DNA from: a virus
Strand: one strand, 5' to 3'
Length of the DNA: 29,451 nt
IMG/VR virus record: IMGVR_UViG_3300007276_003333
Location: 1 to 29,451 of that record
Shown: positions 1 through 8,100 of the stretch, piece after piece
Layout: the number at the start of each line of letters is the position of its first letter
How positions within the stretch are numbered: position 1 is the stretch's first letter
Translations under genes and position numbers: made by a program
Notes under the pieces: generated by a model
Told to the model about the DNA's origin: nothing
Seen by the model: only the letters and a program-made list of their open reading frames with translations
The model's database searches: none

Positions 1-4
1 TAAA

Positions 5-199
5 TTATTTTTTTCGAGACTTACCTGCGGCATTTAGAGCTATTGCTACTGCTTGCCGTCTTTGAGCCTCTTTCTTAGTTACACCCAATCTTTTCGCTAA
101 AGTACTAACGCCTTTAGATCGAGCCTTTGAGGGTTTTTTCATTAGCTCTGTTATGTTCTTTGAGATAGCCTTTTTAGACTTACCTCTTTTAAGAGGCAT
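5..199 (-). CDS. Small basic phage protein, unknown function
   Basis: This is a 64-residue, strongly basic protein, rich in Lys and Arg throughout, with no membrane segment. It starts KRGKSKKAISKNI and ends RRQAVAIALNAAGKSRKK. A KGKSKK...ISKNI start and a QAVAIAL..AGKS end recall small basic proteins of unknown function that I have seen in marine and other phages. Here the two conserved ends are separated by a longer, Lys/Ser/Thr-rich middle (about residues 20-46) than I expect for that group. The ATG overlaps the last codons of the upstream 121-residue gene by 11 nt and has no Shine-Dalgarno sequence, so translation is probably coupled. The charge suggests nucleic acid or acidic-protein binding, but no function can be assigned. 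Confidence 0.7.
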   Translation of the reverse strand: MPLKRGKSKKAISKNITELMKKPSKARSKGVSTLAKRLGVTKKEAQRRQAVAIALNAAGKSRKK

Positions 200-554
200 T
201 AGTTATATATCTGTAAGAAGGAGGCATCATATCATCATCTAATACTTCTGTTACCTCTTCAAGTTCGTCCATTATATCTTCTATAAGTTCTTCTGTAGCT
301 GTTGATTCGTTATCACAGTCACAATCAGTACCACAAGAACAAGAATCACTGTCTCCCATATCTGAACCATATACTAAATAGTCTCTAGCAGAATTAATAT
401 AGGCAGAAGAAACAGCTAGTTTATTTGTCCACCAAGTAGGCAAAGAAGCTTCTTCATCTGAAGGAAGAGCATTAAGTATATCTTTAGCATCTTCAATAAT
501 AGTTTGCATCATACGTCTAGATGAAGCAACATCAGTGTGTCCGTCTTTATTCAT
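189..554 (-). CDS. Conserved-looking phage protein with Cys cluster and acidic tail
   Basis: This 121-residue protein of unknown function has three visible parts. Residues about 1-65 form a predicted helical domain with the block LPTWWTNKLAVSSAYINSAR, which I recognise only as a recurring phage motif without a known role. Next is a tight cysteine cluster, CSCGTDCDCD (C-x-C-x3-C-x-C), that could bind a metal or be a modification site. The rest is a very acidic stretch (EELIEDIMDELEEVTEVLDDD) ending in a short hydrophilic tail. The start has a Shine-Dalgarno AAGGAT 6 nt upstream, and the gene follows one of the two real gaps in the window, where a promoter-like sequence lies. It sits directly downstream of a radical SAM gene. 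A role as that enzyme's partner or substrate is pure inference from position and cysteine content. Confidence 0.75.
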   Translation of the reverse strand: MNKDGHTDVASSRRMMQTIIEDAKDILNALPSDEEASLPTWWTNKLAVSSAYINSARDYLVYGSDMGDSDSCSCGTDCDCDNESTATEELIEDIMDELEEVTEVLDDDMMPPSYRYITNAS

Positions 555-586
555 AGCTTATCCTTTACAAATTAATTCTTACATGT

Positions 587-615
587 AGAATACTTTAATT
601 TTTTGGTTATGGCAA
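587..615 (-). promoter_or_regulatory. Possible sigma70-type promoter
   Basis: Reading the minus strand, TTGCCA (610-615, 5 of 6 matches to TTGACA) is followed after exactly 17 nt by TATTCT (587-592, 4 of 6 matches to TATAAT). The start codon at 554 is about 33 nt beyond the -10 element. The element lies in one of only two sizeable gaps in the operon, just after the radical SAM stop codon. It could drive the two small genes at 5-554 separately. In such AT-rich sequence chance matches are common, so this is tentative. Confidence 0.3.
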
Positions 616-625
616 ATTTTTAAAC

Positions 626-1627
626 TTAGGCTTCTCTCACTTGGGCGTTTTGACTATGTGAATCAAATAAAACTTTCTTACCAGTAGTGAGATTTTCCTC
701 AGTTTTTTCAATTGAAGATACAATTTTTCCACATTGAGACTTACATAAACTAAAAGATCTATCATAACCTTTTAAATAATTTTGTAACTTAGTCCAATAT
801 TCATAACTTAGTATCTTCTCTAAAGGAACATACAGTCCGTTAAATAGATTTTCAAATTTTGGAGGATAATAAAAACGAGACTGTGATTCATCATAATAGT
901 GACCGCCCGTCCAACAACATCTAAATACTAAACCCTCTGGAGATACATACCACTTACCCCAATTATCCCATACACATTTTATGACTCGTTCAGCTTTGTC
1001 CATATTTTCTTTATTCTTTTTAGAATGTATAAACTTACCACTTTTAGGAGCAAATACATCTCTAGAAGTTTTAACAGTAGAAAATGTATGAAAATTATGA
1101 TCTAAAGCCATTTGCCTAGCTTCTTCTACCTGATGTTTATTGTGTTCAAATACTATATACTTCCAATGTACTTGTGCATTGTTTGTTTTAATTACAGAAC
1201 ACGCATTATTAAATACATCTTCAAATTTAGTATTAATTCTATACTTGGAGTGAGTATCTGATAGACCATCCATATCAAAATTAATTATATCACGTTTTGT
1301 TAGTATATTACCTACATCTGTCCAATAGTTATGATTATGTATACCACCATTAGTATGTATTAAAATTCTAGTATCATGTTGCTTAACATATGTTATAATC
1401 TCACGAAACTGTTTATTCATAACAGAATCACCAAAATTACCATTAATAACTAACCATTCTAAATTTTTTAACAGCTCAGGATAGAATAGCTGTTTAAAAC
1501 TATCTAATGATATAGTATATTTTTTATCATTTAAATTAATACGAAGAGGCTTAACTCTGTGACAAGCTGGGCATTTAGCATTACATCTAAAAGTTAGCTC
1601 AGTTGTAAGTTGTCTATACTTTCTCAT
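626..1627 (-). CDS. Radical SAM enzyme with C-terminal SPASM/twitch-like cysteines
   Basis: This 333-residue protein has the radical SAM cluster motif C15-x3-C19-x2-C22 (CNAKCPAC) right at its N-terminus, in the usual beta1-loop position (LTTELTFRC). It would bind a [4Fe-4S] cluster and cleave S-adenosylmethionine to a 5'-deoxyadenosyl radical. Where most family members have GGEP it has GNFGD (63-67), followed by further alternating strand and helix signals (ILIHTNGG, INFDMDG). The C-terminal part has C218, a C237-C238 pair after WYVSPEGLVFR, and C295/C299 (CKSQC). This resembles a SPASM or twitch auxiliary-cluster domain, typical of peptide- and protein-modifying members. The ATG overlaps the stop of the upstream fibre gene (TAATG), so translation is likely coupled. 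The substrate is unknown. The fibre, the repeat-bearing acidic protein or the Cys-rich 121-residue protein next door are candidates by position only. Confidence 0.88.
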   Translation of the reverse strand: MRKYRQLTTELTFRCNAKCPACHRVKPLRINLNDKKYTISLDSFKQLFYPELLKNLEWLVINGNFGDSVMNKQFREIITYVKQHDTRILIHTNGGIHNHNYWTDVGNILTKRDIINFDMDGLSDTHSKYRINTKFEDVFNNACSVIKTNNAQVHWKYIVFEHNKHQVEEARQMALDHNFHTFSTVKTSRDVFAPKSGKFIHSKKNKENMDKAERVIKCVWDNWGKWYVSPEGLVFRCCWTGGHYYDESQSRFYYPPKFENLFNGLYVPLEKILSYEYWTKLQNYLKGYDRSFSLCKSQCGKIVSSIEKTEENLTTGKKVLFDSHSQNAQVREA

Positions 1628-3303
1628 TAGGTTGGGGGATTAAAAGAAGTAATCTGTATAACTAAGCCATCAGGGATTAGTGCATCTTTAAAAGTGACCT
1701 TACCTGATCCTGCTGTGTATATATAATCTGTTGTTTTAGCCTGCATAATACCATTTATACTAACAGATATATTATCAATAGCAGTAGGATTACCTCCTAC
1801 TGGAGTAGCTACAAAAAAGTTATTATTCCCACTACCTTCTCCATCTGCGCTTGATATAGCATTCACTTTTCTTTGTAAACCCACAGCAATATTAGAAGAT
1901 ACTACATTAATATTAGCATTTAGTCTAGTAAAGGTTATAAAATCATTAGCTTGAAAACCGGCAGTACTACCTTTACTATCTAGTTGTGTCTGAATTGCGC
2001 TAGTGACCCCATCAAGATAACCAATCTCTGTTGAAGTTACGTCAGATACATCTACTTTACCTGATCCGTCACTTACAATTGCCCTACTCGCAGTTAAGTT
2101 ACCCGTGGTTATAGAAGAAACAGCACCCGCTATATTGGCAGCTCTTCTAGCCTCAATGGCAGTAGACTCTGTTACACCTGCCGTTAGTTGTGTCTGAATT
2201 GCACTTGTAACACCATCAAGGTAACCAACTTCAGTAGAAGTTACAGCAGAGATAGCAATTTTACCAGACCCATCAGATACTACAGCTCTAGAAGCTGTTA
2301 GATTATCCTTATATACAGTAGATACAGCTCCTGATCTATTATCTGTAATAGCTGTATTTAAATCCGCACCATTATATTTTATAGTAGACGCACTAAACTG
2401 TCCCGTAACGAGATTAGCTGCTCCTGTAGGGCTAATAACAACATTACTATCAGGGTCACGAGTTTCGGATAACGTAAATGATTTAGCAGATTCATCATAA
2501 AAAAGAGTAGCATTTCCTTCGTTACCACGATTAAAGAATATACCCACATCAGCGCTAGGAGTACCTGTTACAGAGTTAGCTAACATAAGGAATCTATCTT
2601 GTATAACAGCATTGATAGTATTAGAAGTAGTGGTGTCGCCATTTACAATTAAATTACCTTGAATTACTAAATCGTCTGCCATAGTAATTTGACCAGTGAA
2701 GTTTTTAGTGCCTGCTATTACACCAGCAATATTAGCTTCAGCCGCATCTACATTTGCTTTAACAGAATTAGTATTCGTAACTCCAGCATCGAGTTGTGTT
2801 TGAATTGCGCTAGTGACCCCATCAAGATGATCAATCTCAGTAGAAGTTACATCAGACACGATTACTTTACCTGATCCATCACTTACAATTGCCCTACTCG
2901 CAGTTAAGTTACCGGTAGTTATAGTGGATACGGCACCTGCTATATTAGCTACTCTTCTAGCTTCTACAGCAGTAACATTAGAAGATGTTTGATTTAAATT
3001 GGCAAGCAACTGTATAGTATTTGCTGCATTAAGATTTACGTTTGCTAGCAGGCTAGCAGTGTTACCGCTGCTTGCAGCTACATTTAATGAAACTGCTGCT
3101 ATATTAGCAGAAGTTTGATTTAAATTAGCAGTCAGTAAATTTATATTAGTAGTAAGGCTAAAAGCATTAGCGCTAGTAGCAAAGTGTTTAGCCTCAATTG
3201 ATTTTATACCATACAGTCTAGTAGTTAGAGAACTATTAGCCATTTTTTCTGCAGAGACTGCGTTTGCTTCTAAAACTGTTGATGTTACACGCGTAAGCGC
3301 CAT
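1627..3303 (-). CDS. Repeat-built tail fibre protein
   Basis: This 558-residue protein is rich in Ala, Asn, Ser and Thr, as fibrous virion proteins are. It opens with MALTRVTSTVLEANAVSAEK, a start often seen in phage fibres. Residues about 50-115 are a helical, heptad-like Asn/Ala region with two related units (LLTANLNQTSANI and LLANLNQTSSNV). Three copies of a roughly 41-residue module follow at about 131-171, 333-373 and 401-441, each reading close to NLTASRA-VSDGSGK-TSTE-LDGVTSAIQTQL. Between the first two is a beta-rich domain (about 205-320), and the C-terminal 100 residues look globular and beta-rich, possibly the distal tip. A clear ribosome site, AAGGAG, lies about 6 nt before the ATG. 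It is probably a structural fibre contacting the cell surface. The module is widespread in phage fibres and bacterial surface proteins, so the receptor cannot be predicted. Confidence 0.8.
   Translation of the reverse strand: MALTRVTSTVLEANAVSAEKMANSSLTTRLYGIKSIEAKHFATSANAFSLTTNINLLTANLNQTSANIAAVSLNVAASSGNTASLLANVNLNAANTIQLLANLNQTSSNVTAVEARRVANIAGAVSTITTGNLTASRAIVSDGSGKVIVSDVTSTEIDHLDGVTSAIQTQLDAGVTNTNSVKANVDAAEANIAGVIAGTKNFTGQITMADDLVIQGNLIVNGDTTTSNTINAVIQDRFLMLANSVTGTPSADVGIFFNRGNEGNATLFYDESAKSFTLSETRDPDSNVVISPTGAANLVTGQFSASTIKYNGADLNTAITDNRSGAVSTVYKDNLTASRAVVSDGSGKIAISAVTSTEVGYLDGVTSAIQTQLTAGVTESTAIEARRAANIAGAVSSITTGNLTASRAIVSDGSGKVDVSDVTSTEIGYLDGVTSAIQTQLDSKGSTAGFQANDFITFTRLNANINVVSSNIAVGLQRKVNAISSADGEGSGNNNFFVATPVGGNPTAIDNISVSINGIMQAKTTDYIYTAGSGKVTFKDALIPDGLVIQITSFNPPT
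1981..2913 (-). repeat. Three intragenic fibre-module repeats
   Basis: The three protein modules of the fibre gene are also visible as DNA repeats, at about 1981-2103, 2185-2313 and 2791-2913. The outer two are the closest pair and are offset by exactly 810 nt. They share an identical 28 nt block (1991-2018 and 2801-2828) and an identical 35 nt block (2069-2103 and 2879-2913). The middle copy encodes nearly the same peptide but differs at many third positions. This suggests recent duplication or gene conversion between the outer copies. Confidence 0.85.
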
Positions 3304-3319
3304 ATTAGCTCCTTAAATA

Positions 3320-3916
3320 TTATACTTCATCATCATCTAATTGTTCAAAGAACTCAGCTAAAAAGTCTACTGTTTCTAATGAAGTATTATTAAATCTATC
3401 TTCTATTCTTTTATTTAGTATATCTAGAGAAGTATGATCTTCGTGCAAAGAAGTAGCTAAAGAGTTATTTTCTTCTGAAGGTTCTAACTCTTCAAAAAAT
3501 TCAGCTAAGAAATCTTTTTGCTCTAATGGCTCTGAGTCTCCTTCTTCAAAAAATTCTTTTATAAAATCCTCAACCTGCTCGTCAATTGTAGGAGGTTTTA
3601 ATAATTCGTCGTACACCTCCTCAATACATACTTTTTTTGTTAATGTTATAATCCAGTCAATTAAGTCAGGCTCTAAAGTTTCTCTTTTATCAATCCACTG
3701 TCTCTCACTTACGGTACTACTACCTCTTTGTTCGTAATATATACCAATAATAGGTCCGGCAACTAATTCCTGTATTTTTGGTTCTCTTTCTAAAATTTTA
3801 GAAAAAGGAAAAGCTCTGGATATTAATGGTCCTTTTGTGTCTTCCGTTACCTCTCTATATTCAAAAAATACAAACTCTTGATCCATCTCATCTATGTGAA
3901 ATTTAATATATTCCAT
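3320..3916 (-). CDS. Acidic protein with repeated DF(L/I)xEFFE motif
   Basis: This 198-residue protein is unrecognised. Residues 1-105 look like a compact mixed alpha/beta domain (start MEYIKFHIDEMDQEFVFFEY; later PDLIDWIITLTKKV). The remainder is a very acidic, low-complexity tail in which the same short peptide occurs three times: DFIKEFFEE at 117-125, DFLAEFFEEL at 135-144 and DFLAEFFEQL at 184-193. They are separated by Glu/Asp/Ser-rich linkers. Such spaced amphipathic helices could act as multiple docking sites for another protein. The gene lies between the collar fibre and the repeat fibre, with a GAGGG ribosome site upstream, so a fibre-assembly or fibre-attachment role is reasonable but unproven. 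No peptidase or chaperone motif is visible. Confidence 0.7.
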   Translation of the reverse strand: MEYIKFHIDEMDQEFVFFEYREVTEDTKGPLISRAFPFSKILEREPKIQELVAGPIIGIYYEQRGSSTVSERQWIDKRETLEPDLIDWIITLTKKVCIEEVYDELLKPPTIDEQVEDFIKEFFEEGDSEPLEQKDFLAEFFEELEPSEENNSLATSLHEDHTSLDILNKRIEDRFNNTSLETVDFLAEFFEQLDDDEV

Positions 3917-3926
3917 ATTTATCCCT

Positions 3927-5186
3927 CTATGTTTTTATTATATATCTTGTTACAGCATGTGGAACCACTGCTGTATGTGTATGACCACCTGCACTGACGG
4001 CTGTTAAAACAGTTATACCACCTGCGTCTTTTACACCAGTAGAAGCAGATCCTGTGGACGTAGACAAGGAAGCTGATCCAGATGCGGTTGTGAGTGTACC
4101 TCCTGAAGCAAAGCTTCCAGCACCATTACCTAGGGAGCTCATTGCAGCTCCTTCTCCTATTAGTGTTTTGTCTTTAAAATCAGGAGCTGCAAAAGTATTG
4201 CCTGCATCGTCTCCTGCACCATAAGTTGTACCTATAGCAGCAAATAATGCTGGGTAAGTTGCACGAACTAAACTTTGCCCAGTACATCTAACCCAGCCAG
4301 AAGGAGTTGTTGAATGGGCGAAAGCTACGATAGTACCTACAGGTATTAAGGGAACAGGTGAAGTACCAGAACCTGTAATAGCAGATTGTAATATAACATT
4401 TGCTGCTATAGGTGCATAGGTACCATCCTGTTGTATAATATTTAGCCCATTTTTAGTAGATGCAACTCCTGGCATATGAGCTAAGGACACATTAGCACTA
4501 GAGCTACCAAAATTAAATAGTATAGCAGTATTATCACTAGATCCTATACTTGATATTTTAAGTGCTGCATGTCCTACACCAGTAGCTTCTGGAAACCATT
4601 TTTTACCGCCACCAGCTGTGGTTGCAGTTACTGATAGATTATTTGTACTTACTCCACTTGTTGTTAAGTTAACTCTATCAGAGGTGACACCACTAATAGC
4701 AATCATAGTATTAACAACTTGACCAGTTCCAGGAGTCCCGATATCAAAGAATGAAGCATCGTTTGAGTTATTACTTGTTTTTAAATATACCCTAGAGTTA
4801 GATGCTAGTGTTCCGTTTTCAGACACAGTGGCTACAAGCTCACCTATATCGTAATGACTAACATTAGACATCATAGATACAATGCCATTTTCAATCCTAT
4901 GACCTATACCTACTCTAGTAAAGTTACCACCAATATGAGAACTTTTTTTAGTAGTAGAGTCAGAAATAAATAGAGCATTAACATTTGCATTAGCAAATTG
5001 CATTATAGTACCATCAGGCACAGCAATACCATCACCAGAGGCGGTAATATTTACAGTAGCAGGAGGACTAGAGCTTCTAAAATTGGTTAAAAGCGACCTC
5101 ATAGAATTATTAAACTGAGTACGTGCACCATTTAGTGACGTACCCGATGTTGGTTCAATATATGTATTTGAATCTACTAAAGCCAT
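3927..5186 (-). CDS. Tail fibre protein with tail-collar domain
   Basis: This 419-residue protein has a long beta-rich N-terminal region rich in Ser, Thr, Asn and Gly (about 1-280), then a recognisable phage tail-collar domain at about 281-345. The collar reads PVGTIVAFAHSTTPSGWVRC, GQSLVRATYPALFAAIGTTY and NTFAAPDFKDKTLIGEG, the usual order of P-x-G-T, P-x-G-W, YPALF and F-x-x-PDF elements. A Ser/Gly/Thr-rich linker follows, and the end is GGHTHTAVVPHAVTRYIIKT. The His pair in the HTH motif and the terminal YIIK are common at the tips of trimeric collar-type fibres. The gene starts directly after the J-like gene stop, with an AGGAGT ribosome site overlapping the end of that gene. It is expected to be a distal receptor-facing fibre or tip protein. 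Its role fits J-proximal fibre genes in other siphophages. Confidence 0.85.
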   Translation of the reverse strand: MALVDSNTYIEPTSGTSLNGARTQFNNSMRSLLTNFRSSSPPATVNITASGDGIAVPDGTIMQFANANVNALFISDSTTKKSSHIGGNFTRVGIGHRIENGIVSMMSNVSHYDIGELVATVSENGTLASNSRVYLKTSNNSNDASFFDIGTPGTGQVVNTMIAISGVTSDRVNLTTSGVSTNNLSVTATTAGGGKKWFPEATGVGHAALKISSIGSSDNTAILFNFGSSSANVSLAHMPGVASTKNGLNIIQQDGTYAPIAANVILQSAITGSGTSPVPLIPVGTIVAFAHSTTPSGWVRCTGQSLVRATYPALFAAIGTTYGAGDDAGNTFAAPDFKDKTLIGEGAAMSSLGNGAGSFASGGTLTTASGSASLSTSTGSASTGVKDAGGITVLTAVSAGGHTHTAVVPHAVTRYIIKT

Positions 5187-8100
5187 TTATACTCCTGTTG
5201 CTGTTAACATTACGGACATACCTGAAGAGGTTGATGCCGCTCCGCTATCGTCACTTTTAAATACTTGAAAGCTTACTGATTGATTTGACGCTGCAGTAGT
5301 TACTACTATATGAGGTTTATTAGAATCTTCATCTATCATTGAGTAACTTATAACAGGTCTAGTTAAAAAACCTGCACTAGTAATATCAACAACTTTAGTA
5401 GTTGCATCATATGCAATAGTATCTGTAAAAGTAACTGTATCCTTCTCTATAGTATACCTAAATTTATCAATTGTAAAGTCAAATTCATCAGGTTGGTTAT
5501 TTTGCACAATAAATTTTAATTGAAATTGTCTAAAGGTTCTACTACCCGCTTGATATGTTTGAAAACCATCATTTACTGCTGAACCTACAAATTCATTTAT
5601 GTTTACATTACCATTAGCATAATATAAATCAGCATTTGCAGCGGTAGTTGTTCTAATTAAAGTTTGACTAGTAACTGCTCCTAAACTGCCTGCAAAAGTA
5701 TCACCAGAGCCAGTATCAATATACTGTTTAAAATTTACTAACTTATAACTACTTGCAGCAGTTGTTATATTTGCTAAAGCATTGCCCCCAGTAGCATCAC
5801 CATTAGCAAAATAAGAAGCTCCTAATCTAATCTCGTCAGCATCTATTGTGCCAGCTATTAGGGCATAAGAATTAGCATTAGCATAATCTCCTTGATCTAA
5901 AACACCAGAAGATGTATACGTGCCAAAACCACTGGAATTAAGAGCAGAGGTTCTACCAGCATCAGTGTATAGTTGAACACTAGTAGCATTTACTCTATTA
6001 ACATATAGTTCTCTATCATTTATTTGAGTCATACCATTTACATCATGAATAATAATTCTATTACCATTTACTAACCCATGCTCACTACCACTAGTAGTTA
6101 CCACTGCAGGACTAGCTTTGGTAATTCCCGTAATAGTTATAACATTGCCTGTATACTTACCATCATCCCAAATAGCAAATACATTACCTGCTGCACCACC
6201 AGTCATAAAAGTCTTATTATTTGCATCAAATCTAGGATTTACTACAGCAGTATTACTAACTCCTAATACATGCCCAATGCCTCCAAAACTTGCATCTTTT
6301 AATACACCCACAGTACCAGAGGCATCTGTTACACCAGATAAATATGTTTCTTTAGAATCATTAAAAGTAGTCTCAACTGCTTGAGTACCTGTGATATCTA
6401 CAAATACAGCACCTGTTACAGTGCTGCCCGCATCTCTAATTGATGTTATATATTCCGCAGACTCACTAGCTAATAAATCAGTTGATGCAAAAGCAGCAGA
6501 AAAACCACTAGCAGTACCATTAGCATTATCAACTACATTAGATTCAGTAGCTCCAGGAGGTTTTGCAAAAGCTAACCCCGCAGTATTAGAAGAAGCAAAA
6601 GATGGAAAGTTAGTCTCTGCACTATTATCATTAGTCTTACCCGCAAAGGCAGTACTTGGATCATCTTCATTATAAGCTTTTATAACGGTACTTCTAACAG
6701 GTCTAGTAGTAGTTAAAGTTATAGCAACAACATCATCACTAAAATTACCACTGGTATCTCTAGTTCTAGCTAAATATGTAAATTCTCCAAAAGTATCAAT
6801 AGGAATTGATTTACGAGCAGTACCTGCTGAAACTGTAACTAGATCATCAGCTACAACAAAATTTTCAATGGATGCTGATTGAACACCTGAGATACGTTTT
6901 ATCACTACTTCTTTTAGATCAATGTCTGAAAGTTCGCCATCTATTGTACGTGGATAAGACCATAATAAAGTAATTTGATCAGTTTGTTGTCCTCCTGTAA
7001 AATTAAATATATTAGCAGGTTTAGCTGTTTTACCAACAATAGATTTACTTACTGTAGCAGTTATACCTCTTATTTCTTTATTTAAAGGTACAATTCTAAA
7101 TACTATATTTCTAGTATCACTAGTTTGGCCTCTATTTACTCCATTAACAGTAAACCTAAGTTTACCATCAGAATCTACACCCGTAGCAGGTACTTTTACA
7201 GTATTAAAAGAAGTTAAATCAGTACCACCATCATCTACACCTACGTCATCAACTGAATCTAATTTATATGATATTTCATAATCTGTAACATTTTGTTGTA
7301 GAATATGATCGAATTGTATAGTAACACGTACAGCTACTCCACCAGTTTGCTCACGGTATAAAGATTCTACAATATTAATATTTTCTACTTTTTGTATAGG
7401 AATAGGATCAATGTTTAAGGATTTACTATTAAAAGCGCTAGTCCTACCACCTCTAGTTTTATTTCTAGCTCTTATAGAAGTAGTTCCTACATCTAAATCT
7501 GGTATTATCATATCTTTAGTTAAAAATATAGATTCAAAATCAGATCCAACTTCTAAATGATATACTCTATTATTGGCTAAGACAAATCTACCTGGAAAAG
7601 CAGCAGTATCATAATCAAAAGTGCCTGAACCTCCTGAAATATTTCCTAAAGAACCTACAGGATCAGGAGTTATATTTGTAAAAGTAAATCCTGCTAAATT
7701 AGAATTAGGCTTAGAACCTGTGTGTATTCTAAATATTGAATTAGCAGTTAGTGCAGCATTGTATTTAACAGAAAGAGGATCATAACTAGTAGTAACAACA
7801 CTAAATACATTAGCATGGGAAGATTGTACATTATCTCCTATCTCAAATACAGGCACAGTATAATAATCTACTTCTGTTCTAAAAGCTGTTTCACTAGCAG
7901 TGCTTGTGTATATTATATTTGCATTATTTAAAGGAACTGTATCATTTTTATTAAAAACAAACTGACCACTAGTTTTTTGAACCCCGTCTACAAATAATCT
8001 AACAAAAGCTTTATCTCTAGGTGTTACTGGTAAATCAATAGTAGTAGTGCTAGCACCATTTATTTCACCACTTTTTACATAAGTATCTTCGTAACCAGAT

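Noticed and set aside
6391-6675. Plus-strand open frame within the J-like gene
   Set aside because: It is a shadow of a beta-rich Ala/Ser/Thr coding region, with no ribosome site and no recognisable protein.
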